64,000 nt of DNA, taken from positions 164,754,178 to 164,818,177 of the forward strand of contig NC_064622.1 in assembly GCF_023898315.1 (NCBI RefSeq). Reading direction: 5' to 3'. Position numbers and translations under genes: made by a program. The notes beneath the pieces are model-generated. The model worked only from the letters and a program-made list of their open reading frames with translations, was not told the origin of the DNA and did no database searches. The DNA is from Schistocerca nitens. Taxonomy: Eukaryota; Arthropoda; Insecta; Orthoptera; Acrididae. Shown here in pieces: positions 1-9,560 of this stretch (within the stretch, counting starts at the first letter, position 1; the number at the start of each line of letters is the position of its first letter).

Positions 1-346
1 TCCTCGCCCGTACGACCGGATATGAGTGTCCAAGGTCGACATTATTTCGACAGTCATCCGTGTTGGGAACATCAGGTGCGCCCCTAATGTTGGCAACTTT
101 GTGGACCGCCGAAATAATATGCCTCTTGCACGCAGATATCCGGCCGTATGTCCAAGTGTTATTCTTTCTTAGCCTCGTGTTAATTTCATCAGTATAGTGG
201 CTCAGAAATATTTAGTTGTAGCGACTAAATTTGGTCTTCGTTCTGTACCTGGAATCTCCCCAGAAACCGCGTACCCTTATTAGCTGTACCGCCAGAAGGA
301 ACAACCTAAGGCGTCCTCGTCTCTGCCTGCAGTACTTTGAGCATCA
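1..346. other. No gene recognised
   Basis: No coding pattern, RNA gene or repeat that I recognise. The last bases (335-346) are the left target-site duplication of the SINE that follows. Confidence 0.5.
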
Positions 347-534
347 AATGGTTCAAATGGCTCTGAGCACTATGGGACTTAACTGCTAAGGTCATCAGTC
401 CCCTAGAACTTAGAACTACTTAAACCTAACTAACCTAAGGACATCACACACATCCATGCCCGAGGCAGGATTCGAACCTGCGACCGTAGCGGTCGCACTG
501 TAGCGCCTTTAACCGCTTGGCCACCACGGCCGGC
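347..534 (-). repeat. SINE-A (tRNA-headed SINE), full length
   Basis: The tRNA-like head is at the right end on the minus strand, with a box B-like ggttcgaatcctgcc, and the body phrase ggctctgagcactatggga lies at the left. A direct repeat ctttgagcatca flanks it (335-346 and 535-546), which marks it as a discrete retroposed insertion. The head keeps a recognisable pol III box A/box B arrangement. It is the same family as about twenty other copies in this window. Confidence 0.9.
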
Positions 535-668
535 CTTTGAGCATCATTTACGGTCTTCGCGCCCTGCCCCACTGGGACGACACGGCAGGTCTGCTGCGCG
601 CTACGATGGCAGCGTTCAGGTCTGGCAGCACAAGAGGCCAGCAGAGACGCCTGAGGAATGCCTTCAGT

Positions 669-857
669 TCAAAAAATGTTCAAATGTGTGTGAAACCTTA
701 TGGACTTAACCGCTAAGGTCATCCGTCCCTAAGCTTACACACTACTTAACCTAGATTATCCTAAGGACAAACACACACACCCATGCCCGAGGGAGGACTC
801 GAACCTCCGCCGGGACCAGCCGCACAGTCCACGACTGCAGCGCCTCAGACCGCTCGG
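669..857 (-). repeat. SINE-B (same body as SINE-A, different tRNA-like head)
   Basis: The body resembles SINE-A, but the head reads cctccgccgggaccagccgc on the plus strand, unlike the SINE-A head. It is flanked by the direct repeat ggaatgccttcagt (655-668 and 856-869). It is more diverged from the common body than most SINE-A copies, so it may be an older or separate subfamily. Confidence 0.8.
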
Positions 858-869
858 AATGCCTTCAGT

Positions 870-1352
870 CTGCGCTCAGTAAAAGAGCTACAAACTTTAT
901 GTGCAAGATCGAACTAAAAAAGATGTTCCGGGCACATCCCGTCACTGCTGATCGTGACATTAAAGGATAATTTGACACGCTTTATAATCATTTAAGAAAT
1001 TACAGCGCTAAATTTTCCAATATGCTGAGAATGTCATTCAGTTCATTTGACGAGGTACTGGAGATCTCTCGAGGTTAACTGACGATAGAGGTCACTGTTT
1101 TAAGGAAAGTAATCTCATTAGAGGAAAATATTTTCTTGACCTGTGTACTCGGTAGCTAACTGTTTGTTGTCTGCAGTGGTGGTTGACGTTTTAGTCTTAA
1201 CTGGTTGAACGGTGTAAGCATTCACTTGAGCACGAACAACTGCTACAATTCCTCACTGCATTGACAATGACCTGACACAGGTCGAAATCTGATCTGCGTT
1301 GTGACTATAAATGTCATATTAAAGCAACTTAATTCTGCGACTTATTGCTGCT
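870..1352. other. No gene recognised
   Basis: Nothing coding is supported. Around 1268-1295 the string gacctgacacaggtcgaaat has a hairpin followed by GAAA. It resembles a decayed Penelope-type hammerhead core, but too weakly to call. Confidence 0.35.
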
Positions 1353-2237
1353 CTATCTAACCCAATATAACAACAGTCGTTGCGTGCACCCACCCCATGG
1401 AGGGCAACCTGATGAATTTTCTATGTGTTCTTTCCAATATAAGTTGTTCGTAATTGTAATACCTAGGTATTTAGTTAAATTTACGGCTTTTAGATAAGAC
1501 TGACTTATCGTGAAACTGAAGTTTAACGAATTCCTTTTAGCACTCATGTGGATGACCTCACACTTTTCGTTATTTAGGGTCAACTGCCACTTTTCGCACC
1601 ATTCAGATATTTTTTTCTAAATCTTTATGGAGTTTGTTTTGATCTTCTGATGACTTTATTAGTCGATAAACGACAGCGTCATCTGCAAACAACCGAAGAC
1701 GGCTGCTCAGATTGTCTCCCAAACCGTTAATATAGATAAGGAACAGCGAAGGGCCTATAACACTACCTTTGGGCAACACCATAAATCACTTCTGTTTTAC
1801 TGGATGACTATCCGTCAGTTACTACAAACTTTGACCTCTCTGACAGGAAATCGCAAATCCAGTCACATAACTGAGACGATATTCCATAAGCACGCAAATT
1901 TTACTACAAGCCGCTTGTGTGGTACAGTGTCAAAAGCCTTCCGGAAATCCAGGAATACGGAATCGTTCTGAAATGCCTTGTCAATAGCACTCAACACTTC
2001 ATGTGAATAAGGAGCTAGTTGTGTTTCACAGGGACGATGTTTTCTAAACCCATGTTGACTGTGTGTCAATAGACCGTTCTCTTCGAGGTAATTCATAATG
2101 TTCGACCATAATATATGTTCCAAAATCTTGCTGCATATCGACGTTAACGATATGGGCCTGTAATTTAGTGGATTACTCCTACTACCTTTCTTGAATATTG
2201 GTGTGACCTGTGCAGCTTTCCAGTCTATCAACATCAC
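1353..2237 (-). pseudogene. Non-LTR retrotransposon RT fragment (jockey/CR1-like), broken
   Basis: Read on the minus strand, this is the core of a LINE reverse transcriptase. The fingers region contains WKAAQVTPIFKKGS and NYRPISLTS. RT motif A follows as DFRKAFDTVPHKRL, then an FADDAV motif C near 1700, and finally KYLGITI near the thumb. The parts lie in different frames: a frameshift disrupts the conserved GVPQGSVIGP stretch near 1780, with further breaks around 1600 and 1880. Endonuclease and ORF1 are absent, so this is a truncated dead copy. It ends abruptly near 2237, just before PLE-related sequence. The clade is inferred from motif style only. Confidence 0.8.
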
Positions 2238-2411
2238 TTGCTGCAGCAGGAGATGTAGCTATGCTATTTCGGTCTGGAAGTAAGTTTTGAGAAAAACTTA
2301 CATAGCGCGGGTAGTAAACGTGTTTTTTCTGTGGTGTAAAGCTGTTGCGGTTGGAATGGAGCATCAAGAAAGGCTGTGAGTAAATTGAGGAGCGATAATA
2401 CCCCTCATTTT

Positions 2412-3402
2412 CAAATAACTTCCGGGAATTCAGCCAGGTAACACTTTCAGCGACCGCCGATATTTCGGCGGGAGAACACCCCGCCATTTTCAAGGCAAAC
2501 AGCAACGGACAGGCGGCGTACATGCAAATTTAAAACCTTGCTTCTCGGACTGAAGCAGGAAAGATAACACACATAATGAACACTAGTGCCACCAAAGATG
2601 ACCAAAGTCAGAGCTATCGATAGTGAGACTATGAATTCGCAAGTGAGGTAGCATTGACTCTGTCCCTCTATTTTTGGTAATGGAGAGAGCCTTACGTAGG
2701 TAACACGTCCAACAAGATCGGTCGTATTTTACGGAAATACGATGTGAAACGTGTTTTCCGACCTCCATCTAAAATTAGAGCACTTTTGAGTTCAGTTAAG
2801 GATGATCTTGGACTGCGTAAGGCGGGTGTATATCGTATTTCTTGTAGCTGCGGCATGGCATATATTGGTCAAACTATCAGGACCGTGGAGGACCGATGTA
2901 CTGAGCATAAACGGCACACACGATTACAGCAGCCAAATAGATCTGCTATTGCCGAACATTGCTTGGATACTGGTCACCCCATGTTATATAATAACACCGA
3001 GATATTGGCATGCACGTCCAGCTATTGGGACAGTGTTATTAGGGATGCAGTTGAGATCAAATTAGCGAGCAACCTCGTTAACAGGGATGGAGGTTTCTGT
3101 TTAAACTCTGTTTGGAATCAGGCTCTCTCCCTTGTCAAAAAACAGAGGGACAGAGTCAATGCTACCTCACCTGCGAATTCATAGTCTCACTATCGATAGC
3201 TCTGACTTTGGTCATCCTTGGTGGCACTAGTGTTCAGTGTGTGTGTTATCTTTCGTGCTTCAGTCCGAGAACCGAGGTTTTAAATTTGCATGTACGCCGC
3301 CTGTCCGTTGCAGTTTGCCTTGAAAATGGCGGGGTGTTCTCCCGTCGAAATATCGGCGGTCGCTGAAAGTGTTACCTGGCTGAATTCCCGGAAGTTATTT
3401 GT
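2412..3402 (+). mobile_element. Penelope-like element fragment with inverted terminal arms
   Basis: A 3' PLE piece carries a GIY-YIG ORF (2744-3184), flanked by about 283-bp arms in inverted orientation (2412-2694 and 3119-3402). The right arm includes the last codons of the ORF, and the left arm is a reverse copy of the same 3' end. Such partly inverted arms are known for Penelope retroelements. The arms contain a GAAA-bearing hairpin near 3319-3368 that looks like a degenerate hammerhead. No RT domain remains. Sequence 2238-2411 between the LINE and this element is unclassified. Confidence 0.8.
2744..3184 (+). CDS. GIY-YIG endonuclease domain of a Penelope-like element (partial)
   Basis: The 146-residue ORF has the GIY-YIG nuclease signature. 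GVY is at residues 28-30 and YIG follows about ten residues later, after a Cys-x-Cys pair (SCSCGMAYIG). A conserved-type Arg lies in the EHKR stretch, and SAIAEHCLDTGH follows. In Penelope-like retroelements this domain sits C-terminal to the RT and makes the target nick. Here the RT is missing, so the ORF is the C-terminal part only and the annotated Met is not a true start. The reading frame is open to the stop, but the element is truncated and presumably inactive. Confidence 0.8.
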   Translation: MKRVFRPPSKIRALLSSVKDDLGLRKAGVYRISCSCGMAYIGQTIRTVEDRCTEHKRHTRLQQPNRSAIAEHCLDTGHPMLYNNTEILACTSSYWDSVIRDAVEIKLASNLVNRDGGFCLNSVWNQALSLVKKQRDRVNATSPANS

Positions 3403-3426
3403 AAGTTGTATACGCCAGGAGAAACT

Positions 3427-4526
3427 CACAAGGATACGGCACGAGCGTGGGGTCGGGGATTTGTCCGAAGTTTTGTGTGGTGAAAGAGGACCCCTAACAC
3501 CTTACGTGGTTAAAATATTAGGACACACTACCCGGAAAATCCCGGGAAAAATCGATCCAAAGTTTCTTAGATGCCTTATGAGTATAAAACGTTAATCCAT
3601 TGCCGAGCCGCTGTCTGGCCTAGATGTTTGGAGCTCGGGCTCTTATGCCAGAGGTCTCGGGTTCTATTCCTCCTCTGGCACCTTTGTTTTCTTCTGTTTC
3701 ATTTTCTTTTGTTATTCCACCAATTATTCAGAAAGTTTCCCAAACCTACATTATCTTTAAAAAATTTGTTACATTATTGAATTAAAATTATTTTCTTTTT
3801 GTTCAACAACACAATTCATGGCGGTGGGTTTTCCATTTTTCATTGTAAAGTATATAAGGAGAATCATTGGGTTTTTAATCAGAATAACAAATTCGATTGG
3901 GAAACATTCAATTTTTATACATATAATAATTATAAACAAGACCTGCAGTGGTAATTATCGTAAAAACAAGCAAAGCAATAATTTTTGCGACATCTTGCGC
4001 AATATATAAAAGCGGATGTTTTACAATCACAGGGCGTTTGCAATAAATCTGTACAAAAATATGCCCCATTAACATTTACGAAAATGTTTTGAGTTTCTCA
4101 TAATTTTGAGCCAAACCAGGCATATTGAATCATGTCTCGGAATATTGGTGACGATAACTGATGGTTAATTACAGAATGAATTTTTATACAGTCTTCCAGG
4201 GAATTAATTTCACGATTCTCCTGTAACAATGCGCTGCAATTTTGCAAGCAACAGAAGGAAAAAGAAGTGCCGGAGGAGGAATCGAATCCGAGACCTCTGT
4301 CGTAGGGGTCCGACCGTTAACCATGTAGGCCAGACGGCGGCTCAGCAATGTACTAACATTTTATACTCATAAGGCACCTAAGAAACTTTGGATCGATTTT
4401 TCTCGGAATTTTCCGAGTAGTGCGTCCTAATATTTTAACCACGTGAGGTGTTAGGGGTCCTCTTTCACCACACAAAATTTCGGAAAAATCGGGGACCCCA
4501 CGGTCGTGCCGTCTCCTTGTCAGATA
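3427..4526. mobile_element. Foldback/MITE-like element with about 280-bp inverted repeats containing a tRNA-like block
   Basis: Arms 3427-3706 and 4247-4526 are inverted copies of each other, and the roughly 540-bp AT-rich centre holds no coding signal. Each arm includes the same outer block (acggcacgagcgtggggtc and its counterpart), a middle block, and a tRNA-like stretch ending in a box B-like cgggttctattcc. The left tRNA-like part is at about 3600-3690 and the right at about 4262-4345. It lies directly downstream of the PLE fragment. It could be a foldback transposon or two head-to-head SINE-like units. No protein is encoded. Confidence 0.7.
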
Positions 4527-5051
4527 ATTCCCCTATCTCCGTCCAGCCAGAGGCCAGAAAGTGCGTTGCTGTAAGTAGTTTGAACGTGACTGTGACGAGA
4601 GGCTTATTCTTCAAATCGAGTTTCATTTATGACCCTCGTAATTGCCAACTTTTTTTTTTCAATTGCGTTTTGAATGGTTGTGAGATGGAGTGTTCTAATT
4701 TGCTAATGTCATCTGAATCTCGCAGATATAAGATTCGGTGCCAAAACTATTGACAGCGGGCAGGATAAAGCTAGGTAGGGGTGAGCGGCAGGTATCGCTT
4801 GTCAGGTCTGCTGGCGCCCTGGTGCGGGAGCGGCCGTCAGCCGCCAGGCAGGCAGCTCTGCCGACTGAACCTCGCGACGGCCGCTCTGTCGGCAGAGCCG
4901 CCACGCTCAGGTAGACGCCGGGTGCCGGAGGCTCCACTGCGTCCCATGCCTCTTCTATCTGGCGTCTCTACCAGCGGACGTGCCGTGGCATCCCAGTGCG
5001 GTAGGGCTCTTACTGTGCCCGAAGTATGCCACGCGCTGCCCTTTCAGTTAG
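4527..5051. other. GC-rich unannotated DNA
   Basis: Sequence from about 4780 to 5040 is markedly GC- and CpG-rich relative to its surroundings. Short ORFs exist on both strands but show no domain or repeat that I recognise, and long ORFs are expected by chance in GC-rich DNA. It could be a promoter-proximal or old repeat sequence. Confidence 0.35.
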
Positions 5052-5197
5052 ATGGCTCTGAGCACTATGGGACTAAACATCTATGGTCATCAGTCCCCTA
5101 GAACTTAGAACTACTTAAACCTAACTAACCTAAGGACATCACACAACACCCAGCCATCACGAGGCAGAGAAAATCCCTGACCCCGCCGGGAATCGAA
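5052..5197 (-). repeat. SINE-C (SINE-A body with a third type of head), 5'-truncated
   Basis: The body matches SINE-A, and the head begins gaggcagagaaaatccctga with ccgccgggaatcgaa, as in the copies at 12.6 and 52.6 kb. The rest of the head is missing. The direct repeat tttcagttag flanks it (5042-5051 and 5198-5207), so truncation occurred at insertion. Confidence 0.85.
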
Positions 5198-5207
5198 TTT
5201 CAGTTAG

Positions 5208-5567
5208 AATGCGCAGACAGAGCAAAGGCAGCCCCACACGGTGGGGGAAGCAGCACCAGACACGGGGCCTCGAGTCCGCCGCTGGCGTGTTCTCCGCGGG
5301 CGGCGACTTCCGCCGACGCCGGCTGTTCATTTGCGCTGACAGCTGCCGCCTTGCGTCCCGCTCTGAGCTGTTTTGATTGGCGGCAGCCGCTGACGGACAC
5401 GTGTGACAGACGGTGGGACTTGCGTGCCGCGCCATTTCTACAGGTGGAGATTGCTCAAACATTTGATGCCACACTGGCGTCTGCATTTAGCTCTGCTCTG
5501 TATTTCCTATTTATTTCATAAAATTTGCTGTGTAGGACATCCCAAACTGAGAGGAATGATTAATTAA
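5208..5567. other. GC-rich unannotated DNA
   Basis: This continues the GC-rich block up to about 5440. Overlapping ORFs on the minus strand show no recognisable domain. Confidence 0.3.
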
Positions 5568-5900
5568 TTTAAAGAGGTCGGGGTCAGTTGTACTACTGAT
5601 TTATTCAATCCACGAGCGGTTTTCGGATGTAAAAACCCATCTTCAGGTTCATAAAATTATTGTACTTGGTCATGCGTAATGTGCGGTCGGGCCATTCAGA
5701 ACGGCTTCACCAAATTACTGCATTTTAAACGGAAACTGTCCGCCGTCGGACAGTCACACGCTGTGAACGCCAACTGGGACTGACATTATGCATGACCAAA
5801 TACAATAATGTTATATACCTGAAGATGGGATTTAACATCCCGAAACAGGCCGTGGGTTTAATAAACCATCAGTACAACTGAAGCGGATCTCTTGAAACTA
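5568..5900. repeat. Inverted pair of PLE-type arms with hammerhead-like cores
   Basis: Segments about 5570-5695 and 5780-5900 are inverted relatives. Each contains CTGAAGA, a short stem II, then GAAA. On the plus strand the core is at 5819-5845, with stem II ggga/tccc. On the minus strand the counterpart lies at about 5612-5647. Both have one extra T between the core and stem II, as in the intact PLE at 25.7-28.8 kb. No ORF lies between the arms, so this is a non-autonomous or collapsed Penelope-type remnant. Confidence 0.55.
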
Positions 5901-7312
5901 ATTAACCCTATTTATATATTTCCCATCGTGCTATTGTGGATTATTTCCAACTATAGCTCGAAATACGCTTAGAGATCTTCGCATTAAACGTATTTAATAT
6001 CTTATTGGACGCCGTGAGCGCTTCCTGAGAAATGGGTAATCAGTCCTATAAATTTAAACTGATTTACAGCTTTATAATTTCTTGCGAGAGTTCTATACCT
6101 CTGATCCTACTAGCTAACTAAACAAGAAAATACAGCACGGTACTTAACGATCACATCCATGTTGAAGCGGTTTCCTTTGCTGGCTGCTGACGTGTAAGGC
6201 AGGCTTCGATTTCTGCTGACCACCTTAGTTTTCTTGTCGTTTAAGAAAGGGTCCACTGAACACCCTCATGGTTGATGATAAACTGCTTGAATAAATAATG
6301 GGTGATTTTTTCTTAAATTTGGCGACCTGCTACGCAGCAGTTCACGCTACTTCACACGTTGTTTGAAGACGTCTAGCACAGTATCTCATACGTAATCACA
6401 CATATGTAGGGGAGAGTATTGTACCTTGGAACACAGACTTCGGCCTCTAGCCAGCCCTGTAATAGAAGTTTAACATATTTTCTTATTCCGTTCTAAAATG
6501 TTAGCGTTCACTTTGTGAGCTTTCTTCTGTAATTACAAAACTTGCTACTGAAAGGTAAGATTTTTACAAATGTGCAAAACTGTTCCAAGTTACTTGTGCC
6601 TACGAACAAATACGCTATTTCAATTTAAAAGTGTTGCAGTAGAGAAAATATTGTTAATACAGAATTTAACAGACTGTATTACATTATTACTCCATTATAT
6701 ATCAATCAGTAAGTAACATTAGATAAGAAGAAGTATTGTCAAGAACCAGTTAAAAGTTAAAAACATTTTGTAGTTCAAGCTATTGGAAACTAACACAGAT
6801 TTCCATTCTCGAGGCAGGGAAAATCGCTAAACCATTAAAGAAGTTCACTTCATTTGCAATTGTCACGTGTTCCGTGGTAATAAGGCCTTCTGATTCAGGT
6901 ACAAGAAGGTGCACTACTAATGAAGACGGTTAAGTCCACACGTCATATAACTAGTTCATTGATTTACAGAATGTCACTCACCATAAAACTCGATCACTGA
7001 AGAATTAACAACATATCTAATAAATTGGCTGCCGGACTTCAATCATCCAAGGTTATTTTTGGAGTGTCTATAATTGTTACACACATGGCGTTATGAAGAT
7101 AATTTCTTTAGTATCGCTCCTGCTAGACTATGTCTATAGGAATTGTGCACAACCTTTAATAAGAAATCAAGACTCATTTCAGCATTTCAGACGAATGAAA
7201 TTTTTGTTTTCGAAGCATGGAGCAAAAATATAAATTCTGAATTTGTAATACTCCAACATGTCGGTTTACAAATTCATAGCAGATGTAACAACATATTTGA
7301 ATCAATTAATAA
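5901..7312. other. No gene recognised
   Basis: AT-rich sequence with no supported coding region, RNA gene or family that I recognise. Confidence 0.4.
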
Positions 7313-7325
7313 GTTGTTACTTTAC

Positions 7326-7672
7326 CAGTCTTTCTTTCGTTTGTGCCTTTTTCGTGCAGTGACGCAGGGGCGGCATGGTTAGTCGGATTTGGCAAGGTTA
7401 ATTGAAGGGGTGGCCGGATGCCCTCCCTGCCGCCACTCCGTACCCCCGGGATGGAATTAGTGTGTCTGCGAGCCGTGTAACTGAGGCGGGACGTGCGGAC
7501 CAGCCCGATATTCACCTAGTGGGATGTGGAAAACCGCCTAAAAACCACATCCAGGCTGGCTGGCACACCCGCATCCGTCGTTAAGCCGCCGGGCGGATTC
7601 GATCCAGGGCCGCCGCGCCTACCCGAGTCCAGGAAGCAGCCAGCGCATTAGCGCTCTCGGTTAACCTGGCGG
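7326..7672 (-). repeat. SINE-D (long tRNA-headed SINE)
   Basis: The tRNA-like head lies at the right end on the minus strand, with a box B-like region ggatcgaatccgcccggcgg. The body includes gatgtggaaaaccgcctaaa. The direct repeat gttgttactttac flanks it exactly (7313-7325 and 7673-7685). A second copy is at 37.3 kb and a fragment at 43.26 kb. Confidence 0.85.
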
Positions 7673-7911
7673 GTTGTTACTTTACAAGTCTGAACAGTGA
7701 AGAAGACAGTACAAGCGCAAGAACTTCTCATTCGGACAATCCTTACATGGAGCTGCCAAGCTTGAGAGGAGGTTGTAATTGACAAATATGAAGGGGGACC
7801 GTCTACGGCCGGCCGAGGTGGCCGAGCGGTTCTAGGCGCTTCAGTCTGGAACCGCGCGACCGCTACGGTCGCAGGTTCGAATCCTGCCTCGGTCATGGAT
7901 GTATATGACGT

Positions 7912-8114
7912 TCAAAAATGGTTCAAATGGCTCTGAGCACTATGGGACTTAACTTCTAAGGTCATCAGTCCCCTAGATCTTAGAACTACTTAAACCTAAC
8001 TAACCTAAGGACATCACACACATCCATGTCCAAGGCAGGATTCGAACCTGCGACCGTAGCGGTCACGCGGTTCCAGACTGTAGCGCCTTTAACCGCTTGG
8101 CCACACCGGCCGGC
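7912..8114 (-). repeat. SINE-A nested in SINE-A, opposite orientation
   Basis: A full-length minus-strand copy with head and body. It interrupts the older copy in the middle of its body, with a duplicated 12-bp target (7900-7911 and 8115-8126, two mismatches). With the host copy it creates a long inverted repeat. Confidence 0.88.
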
Positions 8115-8150
8115 TGTATGTGATGTCCTTAGGTTAATTAGGTTTAAGTA

Positions 8151-8298
8151 TCCAGAATGAGATTTTCACTCTGCAGCGGAGTGTGCGCTGATATGAAACT
8201 TCCTGGCAGATTAAAACTGTGTGCCCGACCGAGACTCGAACTCGGGACCGATTTCGAGTCTCGGTCGGGCACACAGTTTTAATCTGCCAGGAAGTTTC
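8151..8298. repeat. 148-bp insertion ending in a perfect 46-bp hairpin
   Basis: The insertion is bounded by a 13-bp direct duplication of host SINE sequence, ttaggtttaagta (8138-8150 and 8299-8311). Its last 104 bp fold on themselves: 8195-8240 is the exact reverse complement of 8253-8298, with a 12-nt loop. The loop and arm contain gagactcgaactcgggac, a box B-like tRNA SINE head. It looks like a 5'-truncated SINE copy that snapped back during reverse transcription. Confidence 0.85.
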
Positions 8299-8393
8299 TT
8301 AGGTTTAAGTAGTTCCAAGTTCTAGGGCACTGATGACCTCAGAAATTAAGTCCCATAGTGCTCAGAGCCATTTGAACCATTTGATCGTCTACG

Positions 8394-8772
8394 AATTTCG
8401 GAACCAAATGTGCACAGCCTTTCCAGGAGGCCTGGGCAGCCATATACATCCAGCGTAAAGCATGTGTATCAGTTTGATGCACATGACCTGCCAGGGAAGT
8501 CACCTTATGTATCAGTTTGATGTACATGGCAGCATTATTATATTATACATCATTTAAATACACAGAACTCGTAATGTTTACAAACGCTGCACAAAACACA
8601 ACGTCATGTATCAAAAACAGTAGAAAATGCAGGAAACTGCTTATGGCGGTCTCTAATGTGCGTTCCATTATGTGGTTCTGAAATCGGTCATCAGACTGAA
8701 ACACGGAACAGGGAATATCGTGTGTTCCTGCGTACACTACCATCTACGTACAAAACTCTGCCCTATACATGG
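8394..8772. other. No gene recognised
   Basis: Short ORFs on both strands show no domain. No repeat family recognised. Confidence 0.4.
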
Positions 8773-9356
8773 TGGTTCAAAATACCTGTCACAGGCTTCT
8801 AGAATTTGTCGAAGGGACTTAATAGATGAAGTTTTGATAAGGAATTCATGTTCGGAAATGTACCTCTCGTTTATACCCTAAGTTTGAAGATCGGATTACT
8901 TTCAAATCTCCACCCTCACGGTACGCAAACGAACTGAGAAGAGGGCACCGTCATCAGTACCTGTTGTAATTGTGACAGCACGTAACACCTTCGCCCGATT
9001 ACAACAACAGCAGCGAGAAATTAGTACGTTCGAAAATAGGAAGGTTGGCTGTGGTGCTCCACCGACGCGCTGCACTTCCGTATTTGAAGAGGAGGCCCTC
9101 CGTCACGTAGGACAGAATCCGAGGACAGGTACTCGAAACATCGCCGATGCCATGTGCTCCCGCAGCACACAAGGACGGAGCTCGTTGTCGCCGCTGTGTG
9201 CGTACCGTGAGGCGAAGAGATTTACAGGTGACCCGATCCTCAAACTGATTTCACTTCCAAACGGTACATTTCCGTGCGTGAGTTTCTCGTTAAAACTTCA
9301 TCTACTAAGTCGTCTCTACAGCCCCTCTAAGCCAGTAATACGGATTTCGAATCACA
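8773..9356. repeat. Inverted-repeat unit around a transposase-type HTH remnant
   Basis: 8773-8940 and 9180-9356 align as inverted, diverged copies. Shared landmarks are cggaaatgtacc, gatgaagtttt and ctcacggtacgca. The spacer holds a remnant of a helix-turn-helix domain. The arrangement suggests an old DNA-transposon derivative or two opposed copies of one element. The family is not identified. Confidence 0.55.
8972..9180 (+). pseudogene. Remnant of an HTH (DUF4817/Tc1-mariner-type) domain
   Basis: Within a longer chance ORF, the segment CGAPPTRCTSVFEEEALRHV followed by NPRTGTRNIADAM resembles the second helix-turn-helix of insect mariner-type and DUF4817 proteins (pattern GRPRTxRTPxxEExVLxxVxxNPxxSTRxIA). 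No catalytic domain follows. The ORF continues to 9511 through repeat sequence, which I do not regard as coding. The family call is from memory of the motif. Confidence 0.5.
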
Positions 9357-9475
9357 CTGTATACTTGCTTCTGTCGCTACGGATTCTATCTCGATATGGA
9401 CACGAAGTGTTCATTCAAAATCAACACCTGTGCCCGAAACACAACTGCATGCTGCTACTTACGCACTTCGAGATA

Positions 9476-9560
9476 GCAGCGCTACTCCTCAACAACGAAG
9501 CGGTCCACTGAACTAGCGTCATACATCAAGTCTCCCGCCAGCAGTAGTTACGTGAGGTTG
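9476..9560 (+). repeat. 85-bp direct repeat, copy 1
   Basis: Begins gctactcctcaacaacgaag and closely matches 11225-11310 over about 85 bp, with a handful of substitutions. Same orientation, 1.75 kb apart. Unclassified dispersed repeat. Confidence 0.75.

Larger units (their letters stand above)
7808..8382 (+). repeat. SINE-A, interrupted by two later insertions
   Basis: The head starts at 7808 (cggccgaggtggccgagcgg) and the tail ends with gagccatttgaaccat. Target duplications gaccgtctacg (7797-7807) and gatcgtctacg (8383-8393) bound it. It is split at about 7911/8115 by an inverted SINE-A and at about 8150/8299 by a hairpin-bearing fragment. It is therefore the oldest of the three insertions. 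Confidence 0.9.

Noticed and set aside
5157-5486. Minus-strand 109-aa ORF in GC-rich DNA as a host exon
   Set aside because: Part overlaps a truncated SINE-C; the remainder has no recognisable domain or splice context.
7808-7895. tRNA-like sequence as a real tRNA gene
   Set aside because: It is the head of SINE-A, repeated about twenty times with the same attached body; it does not end as a tRNA.
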